A program made the translations under genes and the position numbers. From positions 2,549,501 through 2,613,500 of the forward strand of contig NZ_CP083954.1 of the NCBI RefSeq assembly GCF_006442975.2: a stretch of DNA of 64,000 nucleotides, read 5' to 3'. Positions 35,737 to 44,909 of the stretch are shown one piece after another. The number at the start of each line of letters is the position of its first letter. Position 1 is the stretch's first letter. The notes beneath the pieces are model-generated. The model was not told the DNA's origin, made no database searches, and was given only the letters and a program-made list of their open reading frames with translations. The DNA comes from Mesorhizobium sp. B2-1-1 (GTDB lineage Bacteria; Pseudomonadota; Alphaproteobacteria; Rhizobiales; Rhizobiaceae).

Positions 35737-36239
35737 GCCGGCTCCTTGCGAATGCTGTCGTCGGACCAGCAGCCTTCCGGCAGGCTGACCCATTTGTTGC
35801 AGGACGCCATGACGACGAAGGTCTCGCTGCGCACGACCTCGCCCGGCTCGCCGGCGCCCGGGATCAACTCGCTGGTGACGCGGTAGAGATCGGCGACGTC
35901 GCCGGCCACCGTCACGTCGACGATGATGTCGAAGCGCCCGGTGACGACCGAGGCCGAGTTGACGAAGGGCAGTTCGGAAATGCGCTGCGCCAGCTCGCGG
36001 GCGCGGCCGCGCCCTTGCGCGTTGATGCCGACGATGGCCGAGATCAGTTCGGGCCGCTCCGTCAGGTTCAAGAGCCCCACGATCTTGAGCAGGTTGCGGT
36101 CGAGCAGGTTGCGCAGCCGCGTGCGCACCGTCGGCACCGAGATCGCCAGAATCTCGGCGAGGCGGTTGATGCCCGGCTGTGCGTCCTGCGACAGCTGTTT
36201 GACCAGCCGCCGATCGGTCAGATCGAGATGTTCCCGCAA
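35733..36239 (-). CDS. Lrp/AsnC-family regulator
   Basis: A 168-aa regulator from TTG 36239, the only suitable start in the frame (GGGGG lies just upstream). N-terminal HTH: DLTDRRLVKQLSQDAQPGI then LAEILAISVPTVRTRLRNLL; the C-terminal RAM/ACT-like domain ends ATSELIPGAGEPGEVV-like (here VTSELIPGAGEPGEVV). Lrp proteins sense amino acids; the adjacent polar amino-acid importer is its likely target. Confidence 0.88.
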   Translation of the reverse strand: MREHLDLTDRRLVKQLSQDAQPGINRLAEILAISVPTVRTRLRNLLDRNLLKIVGLLNLTERPELISAIVGINAQGRGRARELAQRISELPFVNSASVVTGRFDIIVDVTVAGDVADLYRVTSELIPGAGEPGEVVRSETFVVMASCNKWVSLPEGCWSDDSIRKEPA

Positions 36240-36365
36240 GTCCCCCGTCTTTCATAAAACGAAAAAAGCTAGGCGATTTTTTTGCCTATGTGCAAACAAG
36301 CTATTTCATGGACTCCTTAAAGGCAAGGCATGATTCCACGCGAATTCAGCATGTGGGCGGCGGCT

Positions 36366-37238
36366 TCACACCAGTGCGGCGACCAGCAGCTTGGCCTGCG
36401 GCGTCAACGTGTCGAAGCGGCGGGCGCAGAGATTGAGCTGGCGGGTTCCCCAGTCGTCCGTCAGCCGCAGGCTACGCAGGCTGGGCGCCGAGCGGCGCAC
36501 GATGCTTTCCGGCACGATGGCGACGCCCGCGCCCTGGGCCACCAGCCTGCAGACATTGTCGAGGCCGGGCACGCGGATGCGAAAATGCAGATGACCGCCA
36601 AGGCGCGCGGCCTGGCGGGAGATGTGCTCCTGCAAGGGATGGCCGGCGCTCAGGCCGACAAAGGTTTCACCGAGAATGTCGGCGAGGCCGGTCGCGCGGC
36701 CTTCGAGGCCGGGGCGGTTGCGCGCGGCGATCACCACCAGCCGGTCAACGAAGAACGGTTTCTGCTCGAGATGGGAAAGGCCGGCCCAGGTCGCGGCAAT
36801 GCCAAGATCGGCGGCGCCGCTCGCCACCGCCTCGGCGATCTCGTGGCTGGGGCGCTCATCGAGGTCTATGTCGATGCCGGGATGCGCGACCAGAAAGGCC
36901 GGCAGCCTGTCGCGCAGAAGTTCGCTGGTGGCGGCCGTGTTGGCGAGCAGGCGGACCCGCGCGCGCAGGCCGGTGGCATAGGCGCCGAGCTCGCCGGCCA
37001 TCGCCTCGATCTGGTTCTGCACCGCGCGCGCGTGGTGCAGCAGCGCCTGGCCGGCGGCGGTCGGCACCACGCCGCGCCGGCGGCGCTCCAGAAGCGGCGC
37101 GCCGAGCCTATCCTCCATGCCCTTGATGCGGGCGCTGGCCGAGGCCAGCGCGAGGCCCGCGAGCTCGGCGCCATGGGTGATGCTGCCGCGCTCGGCGACC
37201 AGCAGGAACAGCCGGAGATCGACGAGGTCGAAGCGCAT
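36366..37238 (-). CDS. LysR-family regulator (divergent from TSUP gene)
   Basis: A 290-aa LysR protein. The N-terminal winged helix reads VDLRLFLLVAERGSITHGAE then LALASASARIKGMEDRLGAPL; the effector domain spans about residues 90-290 with a LysR_substrate fold (LADILGETFVGLSAGHPL). The start is supported by GGGAGG in front of ATG 37238. It is divergent from the TSUP transporter at 37644, a typical regulator-target arrangement. Confidence 0.93.
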   Translation of the reverse strand: MRFDLVDLRLFLLVAERGSITHGAELAGLALASASARIKGMEDRLGAPLLERRRRGVVPTAAGQALLHHARAVQNQIEAMAGELGAYATGLRARVRLLANTAATSELLRDRLPAFLVAHPGIDIDLDERPSHEIAEAVASGAADLGIAATWAGLSHLEQKPFFVDRLVVIAARNRPGLEGRATGLADILGETFVGLSAGHPLQEHISRQAARLGGHLHFRIRVPGLDNVCRLVAQGAGVAIVPESIVRRSAPSLRSLRLTDDWGTRQLNLCARRFDTLTPQAKLLVAALV

Positions 37239-37409
37239 CTTTTTCCTCCCGCAAGACAGCCCGGGCGATGGCCGCTATCACGCGATCGATGGCGCAGCGG
37301 GCCGACCGGCTTGCGGCGCCAGCCTTCGCCTCAGCCGAAGGCTGGTGCCGCGATTTCCACATTGCGGGTGACGGCGAATTTCGTCAAACAGTTTCGGTGG
37401 AGGTCCAAG

Positions 37410-37622
37410 ATGAGAAAACCAGCATCGAACCGGCAAGGGCTCGGCATCGCTGAAAGCGCGGCGATGCTGCTGGCGGTTGCCGTCGCCCTTCTGGCCGTGG
37501 CGCGCTCGGGTTCCGGCATGCCAGGATGCGCCATGACATCCGCCCCTGTCAGCAGCGCCGCCGCCGGACCGGCGGGGCCGGCAGCGGGGATCGACGCTGC
37601 CGACATGCTGCTCCATGATTGA
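37410..37622 (+). CDS. Possible 70-aa small protein upstream of TSUP gene
   Basis: ATG 37410 has GGAGG five bases upstream. The product has one hydrophobic helix (AAMLLAVAVALLAVARSG) and a tail of Ala/Gly/Pro/Ser. It ends 21 bases before the TSUP gene and could be a leader peptide or small membrane protein. No conserved motif is seen, and GC-rich codon bias makes chance frames common. Confidence 0.35.
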   Translation: MRKPASNRQGLGIAESAAMLLAVAVALLAVARSGSGMPGCAMTSAPVSSAAAGPAGPAAGIDAADMLLHD

Positions 37623-37643
37623 GCCGCTGCCGGACACGCCATC

Positions 37644-38393
37644 ATGCTGAGCGCCGCCGCCGTCGCCTGGATCTGCGCCGTCTTCCTTGCCGCCGGCTTC
37701 GTCAAGGGCGTGGTCGGGATGGGCCTGCCGACGGTGGCGATGGGCCTGCTGGCGGTGACCATGGCGCCGGCCGAGGCGGCCACGCTTCTGCTGATCCCGT
37801 CGCTGGCTACCAACCTGTGGCAATTATTCACCGGTCCTTCGTTCGGCGGGCTCGTCAGGCGGCTATGGACGATGATGGCCGGCGTGGTGATCGGCACCGT
37901 TGCCGGCGCCGGCCTGCTCACCGGCGCGCATACGGCGGCCGCGTCCGGCGCGCTCGGCGTGGCACTGATGCTCTATGCCGTTCTCGGCCTCGCCAAGGCC
38001 GGCTTCTCAACGCCGCCACGCCACGAGGCCTTGCTATCGCCGCTGGTCGGGGTGGCAACTGGCCTGGTCACCGGCGCCACCGGCGTCTTCGTCATTCCGG
38101 CGGTGCCCTACCTGCAATCGCTGCGGCTGGGCAGGGAAGAGCTGATCCAGGCGCTCGGCCTGTCCTTCACCGTGTCGACGGCGGCGCTGGCCATCGGGCT
38201 GTTCAGGGCCGGCGCCCTGGCCTCGCCGACGGCCGGGCTGGCGGGTTCGGTCGCGGTGCTGGCGCCTGCGCTCGCCGGCATGGCTGTCGGCCAGGCGCTG
38301 CGCCAGCGCATGAGCGTCGAGACTTTTCGCAAAGTGTTCTTCGCCGGGCTCTTGGCGCTGGGATTTTATCTGGTGGCCGAAGCGGCGTTTTGA
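37644..38393 (+). CDS. TSUP-family (TauE/SafE) sulfite/anion exporter
   Basis: A 249-aa inner-membrane protein with about eight helices (AVAWICAVFLAAGFVKGVVG; AMGLLAVTMAPAEAATLLLI) and the family's conserved GVVGMGLP and GLVTGATGVFVIP loops. TSUP members export sulfite, sulfoacetate and related organic anions. Its divergent LysR neighbour (36366-37238) suggests substrate-dependent induction. Confidence 0.88.
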   Translation: MLSAAAVAWICAVFLAAGFVKGVVGMGLPTVAMGLLAVTMAPAEAATLLLIPSLATNLWQLFTGPSFGGLVRRLWTMMAGVVIGTVAGAGLLTGAHTAAASGALGVALMLYAVLGLAKAGFSTPPRHEALLSPLVGVATGLVTGATGVFVIPAVPYLQSLRLGREELIQALGLSFTVSTAALAIGLFRAGALASPTAGLAGSVAVLAPALAGMAVGQALRQRMSVETFRKVFFAGLLALGFYLVAEAAF

Positions 38394-38428
38394 GCACCGC
38401 TTGCCGAACGCCGACTGGCCGGACCGGC

Positions 38429-38878
38429 CTACCGCACCACCAGGACCGGGATTTCGCTGTAGGACACGACTTCCGCCGTCTGGCTTCCCAGAAGCAGCCT
38501 GCCCAATCCGCGGCGGCCGTGCGAGGCCATGACGATCAGGTCGCAGCGTTCGGTCTGCGACAGCTCCAGGATCGCCTCGGCGGGCCTTCTGTCCTCGATG
38601 TGCACGACCTTGGCCGACACGCCCAGCCCCTCGGCGGAAGCCTTGCATTTGTCGAGCACCTCCTTGCCGTATTTGCGGGCTTCTTCCTGATAGGCGGCCA
38701 GCTCATCGCCCGCGGCGTAGCCGGCCATGGCGCCGCCCCAGGCGAAGATCGGGAATTGTTCCGAGACGGTGACGAAGGTCACGGCGGCGCCGAGGCCCTT
38801 TGCCAGCCCGAGGCCGTGGGCAACGCCCTTGTCGGCCAGTTCCGACCCGTCGGTGGCGATGAGCAGATGTTTGTACAT
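38429..38878 (-). CDS. Universal stress protein (UspA family)
   Basis: A 149-aa single Usp domain: KHLLIATDGSELADKGVAHG at the N terminus and the ATP-binding loop VMASHGRRGLGRLLLGSQTA (G-2x-G-9x-G) near residue 125. Cytosolic, likely ATP-binding. Monocistronic; its convergent neighbour is the TSUP gene. Confidence 0.93.
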   Translation of the reverse strand: MYKHLLIATDGSELADKGVAHGLGLAKGLGAAVTFVTVSEQFPIFAWGGAMAGYAAGDELAAYQEEARKYGKEVLDKCKASAEGLGVSAKVVHIEDRRPAEAILELSQTERCDLIVMASHGRRGLGRLLLGSQTAEVVSYSEIPVLVVR

Positions 38879-39097
38879 GATGATCGTGACCTATCGTGCT
38901 TGGTGAACTATGGACCACACATAGTTATGCCCGGCGCCCAGTCATTGTGCCAATGCGGCGGGGATCAGGGCCAGGGAATGTGGTGGGCATCGCGTGGACC
39001 GCGCCCAAACGAGCGTTCCACCCCCGGACTTTCGCGCCAGCTGGATTCCCCTTCGCCGCATCGTCCTTTAAGGTGCGGCAACTTCGAAAGGCCCACC

Positions 39098-39679
39098 ATG
39101 AGCAGTGCGTTTCCTCAAATCCATCTGGTCCGACATGGCGAGACGGCGTGGAGCCTGTCGGGCCAGCACACCGGCCGCACCGACATGCCGCTGACGGCAG
39201 CCGGCGAGGCGGCCGCGCGGGGTGTGGCGGATCGGCTGAAAGGCCTGCGGTTTTCGGCCGTGTGGTCGAGCCCCTCGCAGCGCGCCTACAACACCAGTCT
39301 GCTTGCCGGTTTCGGGGCGCAAAGCATCAAGATGGACGACCTGCAGGAATGGGACTACGGCGCCTATGAAGGGCGAACCACCAGGGAGATCCTGGCCGAA
39401 CGGCCGGGCTGGAACGTCTTTCGCGACGGCTGCCCGCAAGGCGAAACGGCGGCCGATGTGGGCGCCCGCGCCGACAGGATCATCGATCGCCTGCGCGAGG
39501 CAAATGCCGACATGCTGATCTTTTCCAGCGCGCACTTCCTGCGCGTGCTCACCGCCCGCTGGCTCGGCTTGCCGCCGCAGGACGGCGCGCTGTTCGTGCT
39601 CGATACGGCCAGCATCAGCGTGCTCGGCTACGAGCATGACCTCGGCGAGCCGGTGGTGCGCAAGTGGAACGGGAAGTAG
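39098..39679 (+). CDS. Histidine phosphatase family protein
   Basis: A 193-aa protein from ATG 39098 with the phosphatase motif LVRHGETAWSLSGQHTGRT (phosphohistidine RHG) and the second catalytic His in FSSAHFLRVLTARWLG. Acid-phosphatase/PhoE-like fold with WSSPSQRAYNTS. Substrate unknown. Ends six bases before the convergent VOC gene. Confidence 0.9.
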   Translation: MSSAFPQIHLVRHGETAWSLSGQHTGRTDMPLTAAGEAAARGVADRLKGLRFSAVWSSPSQRAYNTSLLAGFGAQSIKMDDLQEWDYGAYEGRTTREILAERPGWNVFRDGCPQGETAADVGARADRIIDRLREANADMLIFSSAHFLRVLTARWLGLPPQDGALFVLDTASISVLGYEHDLGEPVVRKWNGK

Positions 39680-39685
39680 GGCGGC

Positions 39686-40087
39686 CTAGCTGTCGAACTT
39701 CCGGATCGCCTCGGCGGTTACAGGCGTGAAGAAATTCACTAGATTGCAGTCGGGGTCGCGGAACAGCAGCGAGCGGTTGCCCCAGGGCATGGTGGTAGGC
39801 TCCTGGACAATTGCGCCCTTGACGGTTTCCGCCAGCCTGGCAAATTCGGCATCGACGTCGCCGACTCGGAATTCGATGATGGCCGTGCGGTTGTCGGCTG
39901 GGCGGGCGATGTCGCTGCCGAACAGCATCAGGGTGCGCGTGCTGCCGATCGCCAGCGTGCAGGCCGGCGTCGCCAGTTCGGCGAAGTCCTCCGTGTACAT
40001 CGTCACCGGCATGCCGGTGATCTCGCCATAGAAGCGCACGAGGCGCTGGACATCGGACGTGATGATGCGGACAGAGACGAAATTCAT
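39686..40087 (-). CDS. VOC-family (glyoxalase-like) protein
   Basis: A 133-aa single-chain VOC protein: FVSVRIITSDVQRLVRFYGE, VTMYTEDFAELATPACTLA and a C-terminal AIVQEPTTMPWGNRSLLFRD with NLVNFFTPV. The position typical for a metal glutamate is present (IIEFRVGDVD). The role may be antibiotic or electrophile binding; not specific from sequence. Cytosolic. Confidence 0.87.
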   Translation of the reverse strand: MNFVSVRIITSDVQRLVRFYGEITGMPVTMYTEDFAELATPACTLAIGSTRTLMLFGSDIARPADNRTAIIEFRVGDVDAEFARLAETVKGAIVQEPTTMPWGNRSLLFRDPDCNLVNFFTPVTAEAIRKFDS

Positions 40088-40229
40088 CGCATTGGCTCCT
40101 TGATCGTCGAAGCCGCGGCTGGGCTCCCGGCCTTCTATAGGCCGGGGCTCCTGACAGCTTTCCGTCAGGAGCCGGAAGCGCCGGTCGATTTTCAGATCTG
40201 CCGAACGACAGTGCCGACCTTGCGCCTAT

Positions 40230-40982
40230 TCATCCCGCCAGCAGCGCCAATTCGTCGGGCGTCAAATGCCTCGCAGTACCCTTGGCGAGGTCGCCGAGCG
40301 GCAAGCTGCCAATGGCGACCCGGATCAGGCGCTTGACCTCAATGCCGTGGGCGGCGAGCAGGCGCCGGATGTGGCGATTGCGGCCCTCGTGGAGCACGAT
40401 CTCCAGCCAGGCGGTGCGGCCGCCGCTGCGCAGCAGCTCGATCGAGTTCGCAGTCAGCATTTCACCCTCGACGGGAGCGCCGGCGCGCAGCGCTTCCAGC
40501 ACCGCGGCGTCGGGCACCGTGGCGATCTGAACATGATAGGTCTTGGGCAGGTGCGAGGCCGGGTCCATCAGCCGGTTGGCGAAGCGCGTGTCGTTGGTCA
40601 TCAGCAGCAGGCCTTCGCTCGCCTTGTCCAGCCGGCCGACCGGCGAGACGAAAGGCAGGTCAAGCCCTTCAAGACAGGCATAGACGGTGTCGCGCTCGAG
40701 CGGGTCGTCGCGGGTCGTGACCAGCCCGCGCGGCTTGTTGAGCATGAGATAGACCTTGCGCTCGGCAACGACGTCTTCGCCGTCGACGACGATACGGTCG
40801 CGCTTCATATCGACGCGCAGGGAAGCATCGCGCGCGACCTTGCCACCGACGCGCACGCGGCCCTCGGCGATCAGCCGCTCGGCCTGGGTGCGCGAGCACA
40901 GGCCGAGCTTCGACAGCGCGCGGTTGAGGCTGACGCCGGTGCTTGCCTGTCTGCCGGTGTTTTCTATCCGCCGTGGTGTCAT
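40230..40982 (-). CDS. RsuA/RluB-family RNA pseudouridine synthase
   Basis: A 250-aa enzyme from ATG 40982 with an N-terminal S4 RNA-binding domain (ALSKLGLCSRTQAERLIAEG) and the catalytic motif PVGRLDKASEGLLLMTND (G-R-L-D, the aspartate required for catalysis). The C terminus contains EGRNRHIRRLLAAHGIEVKR. It isomerises uridine in rRNA. It could also start at 41048 with a longer N terminus. Monocistronic. Confidence 0.9.
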   Translation of the reverse strand: MTPRRIENTGRQASTGVSLNRALSKLGLCSRTQAERLIAEGRVRVGGKVARDASLRVDMKRDRIVVDGEDVVAERKVYLMLNKPRGLVTTRDDPLERDTVYACLEGLDLPFVSPVGRLDKASEGLLLMTNDTRFANRLMDPASHLPKTYHVQIATVPDAAVLEALRAGAPVEGEMLTANSIELLRSGGRTAWLEIVLHEGRNRHIRRLLAAHGIEVKRLIRVAIGSLPLGDLAKGTARHLTPDELALLAG

Positions 40983-41101
40983 TGCGAGCCGACTGATGCC
41001 ATGGGCGGCGCTGACTTCGCAAGCCGGCGGAGGCAGTTTTGGCACCATCGGCCGTGCTCTACGGCGCGCCCCTCTGTCGCCCAGCTTGCGGCAGAGGCAG
41101 C

Positions 41102-41986
41102 TCAGGCCGCTTGGTCGGTCTCGCCCGCGATCCCGTTCAGCACGGCAAGCGCGTCGGCTGGCAGCTCCAGCTCCGCCGCCGCCATGTTTTGCCTGAGATG
41201 CGCGACGGACGAGGTGCCGGGGATGAGCAGGATGTTGGGCGCGCGGTGCAGCAGCCAGGCGAGCGCCACCTGCATGGGCGTCGCGCCGAGTTTTTGCGCG
41301 ACATCGGCCAGCGTGCTGGATTGCAGCGGCGTGAAGCCGCCGAGCGGGAAGAACGGCACATAGGCGATGCCGGCCGCGGCAAGCTCGTCGATCAGTGCGT
41401 CATCCTCGCGATGCGCGATGTTGTACTGGTTCTGCACGCAGACGATGTCGACGATGCCGCGCCCCTGCGCGATCTGGGTTGATGTGACATTGCTCAAGCC
41501 GATATGGCGCACCAGACCCTGACGCTGCAGTTCGGCGAGCGTATTCAGTTGGGGTTCGAGCGAGCCTTCGGCCGGGCCGTGTATGCCGTGCATGGAGCGC
41601 AGGTTGACGACCTCCATCGTGTCCAGTCCCAGATTGCGGAGATTGTCGTGCACGGCCTGCGTCAGTTCCTGCGGCGACATTGCGGGGATCCACGATGCAT
41701 CGGCGCCGCGCCGGGCACTGACCTTGGTGACGATGGTGAGGTTGGCGGGGTAGGGGTGCAGCGCCTCGCGGATGATCAGGTTGGTGACGTGCGGACCGTA
41801 GAAATCGCTGGTGTCGATATGGTCGATGCCGCTCGCCACCGCCTCGCGCAGCACGGCGAGTGCACCGTCATGGTCTTTCGGCGGGCCGAACACGCCGGGT
41901 CCGGCCAGTTGCATGGCGCCGTAGCCCATGCGCTTCACGGTGCGGTCGCCGAGCTTGAAGGTTCCGGCCTTGCTGATGTCAGTCAT
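41102..41986 (-). CDS. Aldo/keto reductase
   Basis: A 294-aa (beta/alpha)8 protein from ATG 41986 (MTDISKAGTFKLGD). The AKR features are visible: KRMGYGAMQLAGPGVF, the catalytic Asp/Tyr in HIDTSDFYGPHV, Lys in LTIVTKVSARRG, and the NADPH-binding end VALAWLLHRAPNILLIPGTS. Family knowledge: NADPH-dependent carbonyl reductase. Divergent from a LysR regulator (42081), which probably controls it. Confidence 0.93.
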   Translation of the reverse strand: MTDISKAGTFKLGDRTVKRMGYGAMQLAGPGVFGPPKDHDGALAVLREAVASGIDHIDTSDFYGPHVTNLIIREALHPYPANLTIVTKVSARRGADASWIPAMSPQELTQAVHDNLRNLGLDTMEVVNLRSMHGIHGPAEGSLEPQLNTLAELQRQGLVRHIGLSNVTSTQIAQGRGIVDIVCVQNQYNIAHREDDALIDELAAAGIAYVPFFPLGGFTPLQSSTLADVAQKLGATPMQVALAWLLHRAPNILLIPGTSSVAHLRQNMAAAELELPADALAVLNGIAGETDQAA

Positions 41987-42080
41987 GGTCTCAATCTCCT
42001 TTGGATCGGCCAGATGTAGACAATGCACGCTTGCGCGATAATATGGCGCAATCGGCACAGGCTGTGCGGAAAGGCGAACA

Positions 42081-42980
42081 ATGGCGGATCTGGGCGACCT
42101 CCAGGCATTCATGGCGGTGGCGCGCGCCGGCGGCTTTCGCGAGGCGGCCAGGATCAGCGGCGTCAGCGCCTCCAGCCTCAGCGAAACGGTGCGGCGGCTG
42201 GAGGCGGGGCTCGGCGTGCGGCTCCTCAACCGCACCACGCGCAGCGTCGCTCCGACCGAGGCCGGCGCGCGCCTGCTGGAGCGGCTGGGCCCCGCGCTCG
42301 GCGAGGTCGAGGCGGCACTCGATGTCGTCAACGGCTTTCGCGGCCGCCCGGCCGGCACGCTGCGGCTCAACGTGCCTGTCGTGGCGGCGAAACTGGTGCT
42401 GCCGCGCCTTCTGCCGCCCTTTCTTGCCGCCTATCCCGACATCAGACTGGAGGTGACCGCCGAGGACAGTTTCGTCGACATACTGGCGAGCGGCTGCGAT
42501 GCCGGCATCCGCTATGACGAGCGGCTGGAGCAGGACATGATCGCCGTACCGATCGGCCCGCGCCGGCAGCGCTTCGCCACCGCTGCCGCAACGGCCTATC
42601 TCGACCGGCGTGGCCGGCCCGACCATCCGCGCGACCTCCTCGATCACGCATGCCTGCGCGGCCGCTTCGCCAGCGGCCTGACGCCGCCCTGGGAGTTCGA
42701 GCGCGACGGCGAGATAGTGAGCGTCGAGCCGACCGGGCCGCTGCTGGTCAGCACCGGCACCGCTATGGCGCTTGCGCTCGATGTGGCGGTCGCCGGCGGC
42801 GGCATCGTCTCGCTGTTCGAGGACTGGCTGCGCCCCTATTTCGACGATGGCCGGCTCGAGCCGGTGCTGGAGCCCTGGTGGCAGGAGTTTTCCGGCCCGT
42901 TCCTCTATTACCCCGGCCGCCGCCTCATCCCGGCGCCGCTGCGGGCATTCGTCGACTTTGTCGGCGGGATGCGGTGGTGA
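42081..42980 (+). CDS. LysR-family regulator
   Basis: A 299-aa regulator with HTH DLQAFMAVARAGGFREAARI followed by GVSASSLSETVRRLEAGLGVRLLN, and an effector domain with SFVDILASGCDAGIRYDERL and a tail LRPYFDDGRLEPVL. It is divergent from the aldo/keto reductase, with a 94-base intergenic space where a T-N11-A LysR site is expected. Target likely the reductase gene. Confidence 0.93.
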   Translation: MADLGDLQAFMAVARAGGFREAARISGVSASSLSETVRRLEAGLGVRLLNRTTRSVAPTEAGARLLERLGPALGEVEAALDVVNGFRGRPAGTLRLNVPVVAAKLVLPRLLPPFLAAYPDIRLEVTAEDSFVDILASGCDAGIRYDERLEQDMIAVPIGPRRQRFATAAATAYLDRRGRPDHPRDLLDHACLRGRFASGLTPPWEFERDGEIVSVEPTGPLLVSTGTAMALALDVAVAGGGIVSLFEDWLRPYFDDGRLEPVLEPWWQEFSGPFLYYPGRRLIPAPLRAFVDFVGGMRW

Positions 42981-43064
42981 GGCGCCGCGATGACGGTTTC
43001 ATGGGACGCATCGTCGGATGCAACCCGCTGCGCATTTCTGGAATGTTCCAGGAACGAGCAGGGA

Positions 43065-43922
43065 TCATCGCGGCGGGTCCAATGACACCTTGGCGCGCTT
43101 CGCCAGCTCGCGAATCCGCTCCGCGACCGCGCTGTCGACCGGATTGTAGACGGTCAGGCTCAGATCCGGGCGGCCGTCGACCGCGAATCCCGAATATTCC
43201 AGCTCGATGTCGCCGAGCACGGGGTGCTTCAGTCGCTTGGTTCCGTCGCCATGGCTGAGCACGTCGTTCTCGCGCCACAGGGCGGCGAATTCGGGGCTGG
43301 CGCTGCACAGTTCGTCGACGAGTTCGCGTACCTCGGACACCGCGCCGGCACGCGCCGCGTCGGCGCGGAAGGCGCCCACCACGAAACGGGCGAGGTTTTC
43401 CCAGTCGTGCTGCTTTTCGCGGATGGCCGGGCTGCGGAACATGAAGCGCAAAATGTTGCGCTGGTCTGCGGGCAGGGCGCTGTAATCGGTCAGCACGACC
43501 TGGGCGGCGCGGTTCCAGGCAACGACATCCCAGGTAGCGGTCCTGACCAAGGCGGGGCTCGCTTCAAACGTGTCGAGGAGGCGCTGCAGCCGGGGGCTGA
43601 TGCCTTCCGCGCCGATATAGCGGACCTCGGGCGGGCGTCCGAGCCCGAGCATGAAAAGATGCTCGCGCTCGGCCTCGGTCAGCATCAGCCCCTTGGCGAT
43701 GCGGTTCAGCACATCGGCCGAAGGCGCGCCGCCACGACCCTGCTCCAGCCATGTGTACCAGGTCGGGCTGATGTTGGCGCGCTGGGCCACTTCCTCCCGG
43801 CGCAGCCCCGGCGTGCGCCGGCGCCCTGAAAATCCGAACGAGGCCGGATCGAGCCGGGTGCGCCGGTCTCTCAGAAACGCCGCGAGCGAACCGGCGGAAT
43901 TGGTGGGCATCCTGTTAGCCAT
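43065..43922 (-). CDS. Xre-family regulator with MmyB-like ligand-binding domain
   Basis: A 285-aa regulator. N-terminal HTH: PGLRREEVAQRANISPTWYT then WLEQGRGGAPSADVLNRI; the ligand-binding domain has PALVRTATWDVVAWNRAAQV and VLTDYSALPADQRNILRFMF, the MmyB signature. It is divergent from the SDR gene at 44001 with 78 bases between. Cytosolic DNA-binding protein, probably regulating the reductase. Confidence 0.92.
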   Translation of the reverse strand: MANRMPTNSAGSLAAFLRDRRTRLDPASFGFSGRRRTPGLRREEVAQRANISPTWYTWLEQGRGGAPSADVLNRIAKGLMLTEAEREHLFMLGLGRPPEVRYIGAEGISPRLQRLLDTFEASPALVRTATWDVVAWNRAAQVVLTDYSALPADQRNILRFMFRSPAIREKQHDWENLARFVVGAFRADAARAGAVSEVRELVDELCSASPEFAALWRENDVLSHGDGTKRLKHPVLGDIELEYSGFAVDGRPDLSLTVYNPVDSAVAERIRELAKRAKVSLDPPR

Positions 43923-44000
43923 TATACCACGATAAGATCACTACTTTAATGGAATAATAGACCGGCGATACTGCGCAGGCAATCGTGCAGGAGAATTCGC

Positions 44001-44891
44001 ATGCGTATCTTTTTGACCGGCGCGACCGGTTTCATCGGCTCGGCGCTCGTTGCCGAGCTCATCAAGGCGGGCCATCAGGTGGTCGGCGTCACTCGCTCCG
44101 AAGCGGGGGCCGAAGCGCTGACAGCGGCGGGCGCCGAAGTGCATCGGGGAACGCTCGAGGATCCCGAGGGCCTGCGCGACGGCGCGGCAAAGGCGGAAGC
44201 GGTGATCCACACGGCGTTCGACCATGATTTTTCGCGGTTTGCCGAGAATTGCGAGAAGGATAGCCGTGTCATCGCGGCACTCGGCCAGGCATTGGCCGGA
44301 TCCGACCGGCCGCTGGTGATCACTTCCGGCGTCGGCGTGGGCAGCCCCGGACATGGCGAGCTTGCCAGCGAGGACGTTTTCAACCCCAGCCATCCCAATC
44401 CGCGCATCGCCTCGGAGCTCGCCGGCAATGCCTTGCTGGAAGCCGGCGTCAACATCTCGGTGGTGCGGCTGCCGCAGGTTCACAACCCGGTCAAGCAAGG
44501 GCTCATCACGCCGCTCATCGAAATCGTGCGCCAGAAAGGCGTTTCGGCCTATGTCGGCGAGGGCCGTAACCGCTATGCGGCGGGCCATCTCGTGGACGCG
44601 GCGCGCCTCTACCGGCTGGCGGTGGAAAAGCGGCAGCCGGGCGCGCGCTATCACGCGGTCGGCGAGGAAGGCGTGGAAGTACGCGCTATCGCCGAGGTGA
44701 TCGGGCGGGGCCTCAACGTGCCGGTGGTTTCGATCGCGCCGGAACAGGCGGCGGAGCATTTCGGCTGGATGGCGATGTTCGCCCCGATGGATCTGCCGGC
44801 CTCCAGCGCGCTGACCCAGGCGCGGCTCGGCTGGCAACCGACCGGCCCGACGCTGATCGCCGATCTCGAGGCCATGCGGTACGACGCTTGA
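44001..44891 (+). CDS. NAD(P)-dependent epimerase/SDR family oxidoreductase
   Basis: A 296-aa extended SDR with the nucleotide motif IFLTGATGFIGSALVAELIKA (GxxGxxG) at the very N terminus and a later SEDVFNPSHPNPRIASELA. It lacks the strict YxxxK of classical SDRs near residue 140, so it may be an atypical reductase. The regulator of the MmyB type is divergent from it. Confidence 0.88.
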   Translation: MRIFLTGATGFIGSALVAELIKAGHQVVGVTRSEAGAEALTAAGAEVHRGTLEDPEGLRDGAAKAEAVIHTAFDHDFSRFAENCEKDSRVIAALGQALAGSDRPLVITSGVGVGSPGHGELASEDVFNPSHPNPRIASELAGNALLEAGVNISVVRLPQVHNPVKQGLITPLIEIVRQKGVSAYVGEGRNRYAAGHLVDAARLYRLAVEKRQPGARYHAVGEEGVEVRAIAEVIGRGLNVPVVSIAPEQAAEHFGWMAMFAPMDLPASSALTQARLGWQPTGPTLIADLEAMRYDA

Positions 44892-44909
44892 CGCGCCGAT
44901 AAAGCGTCG

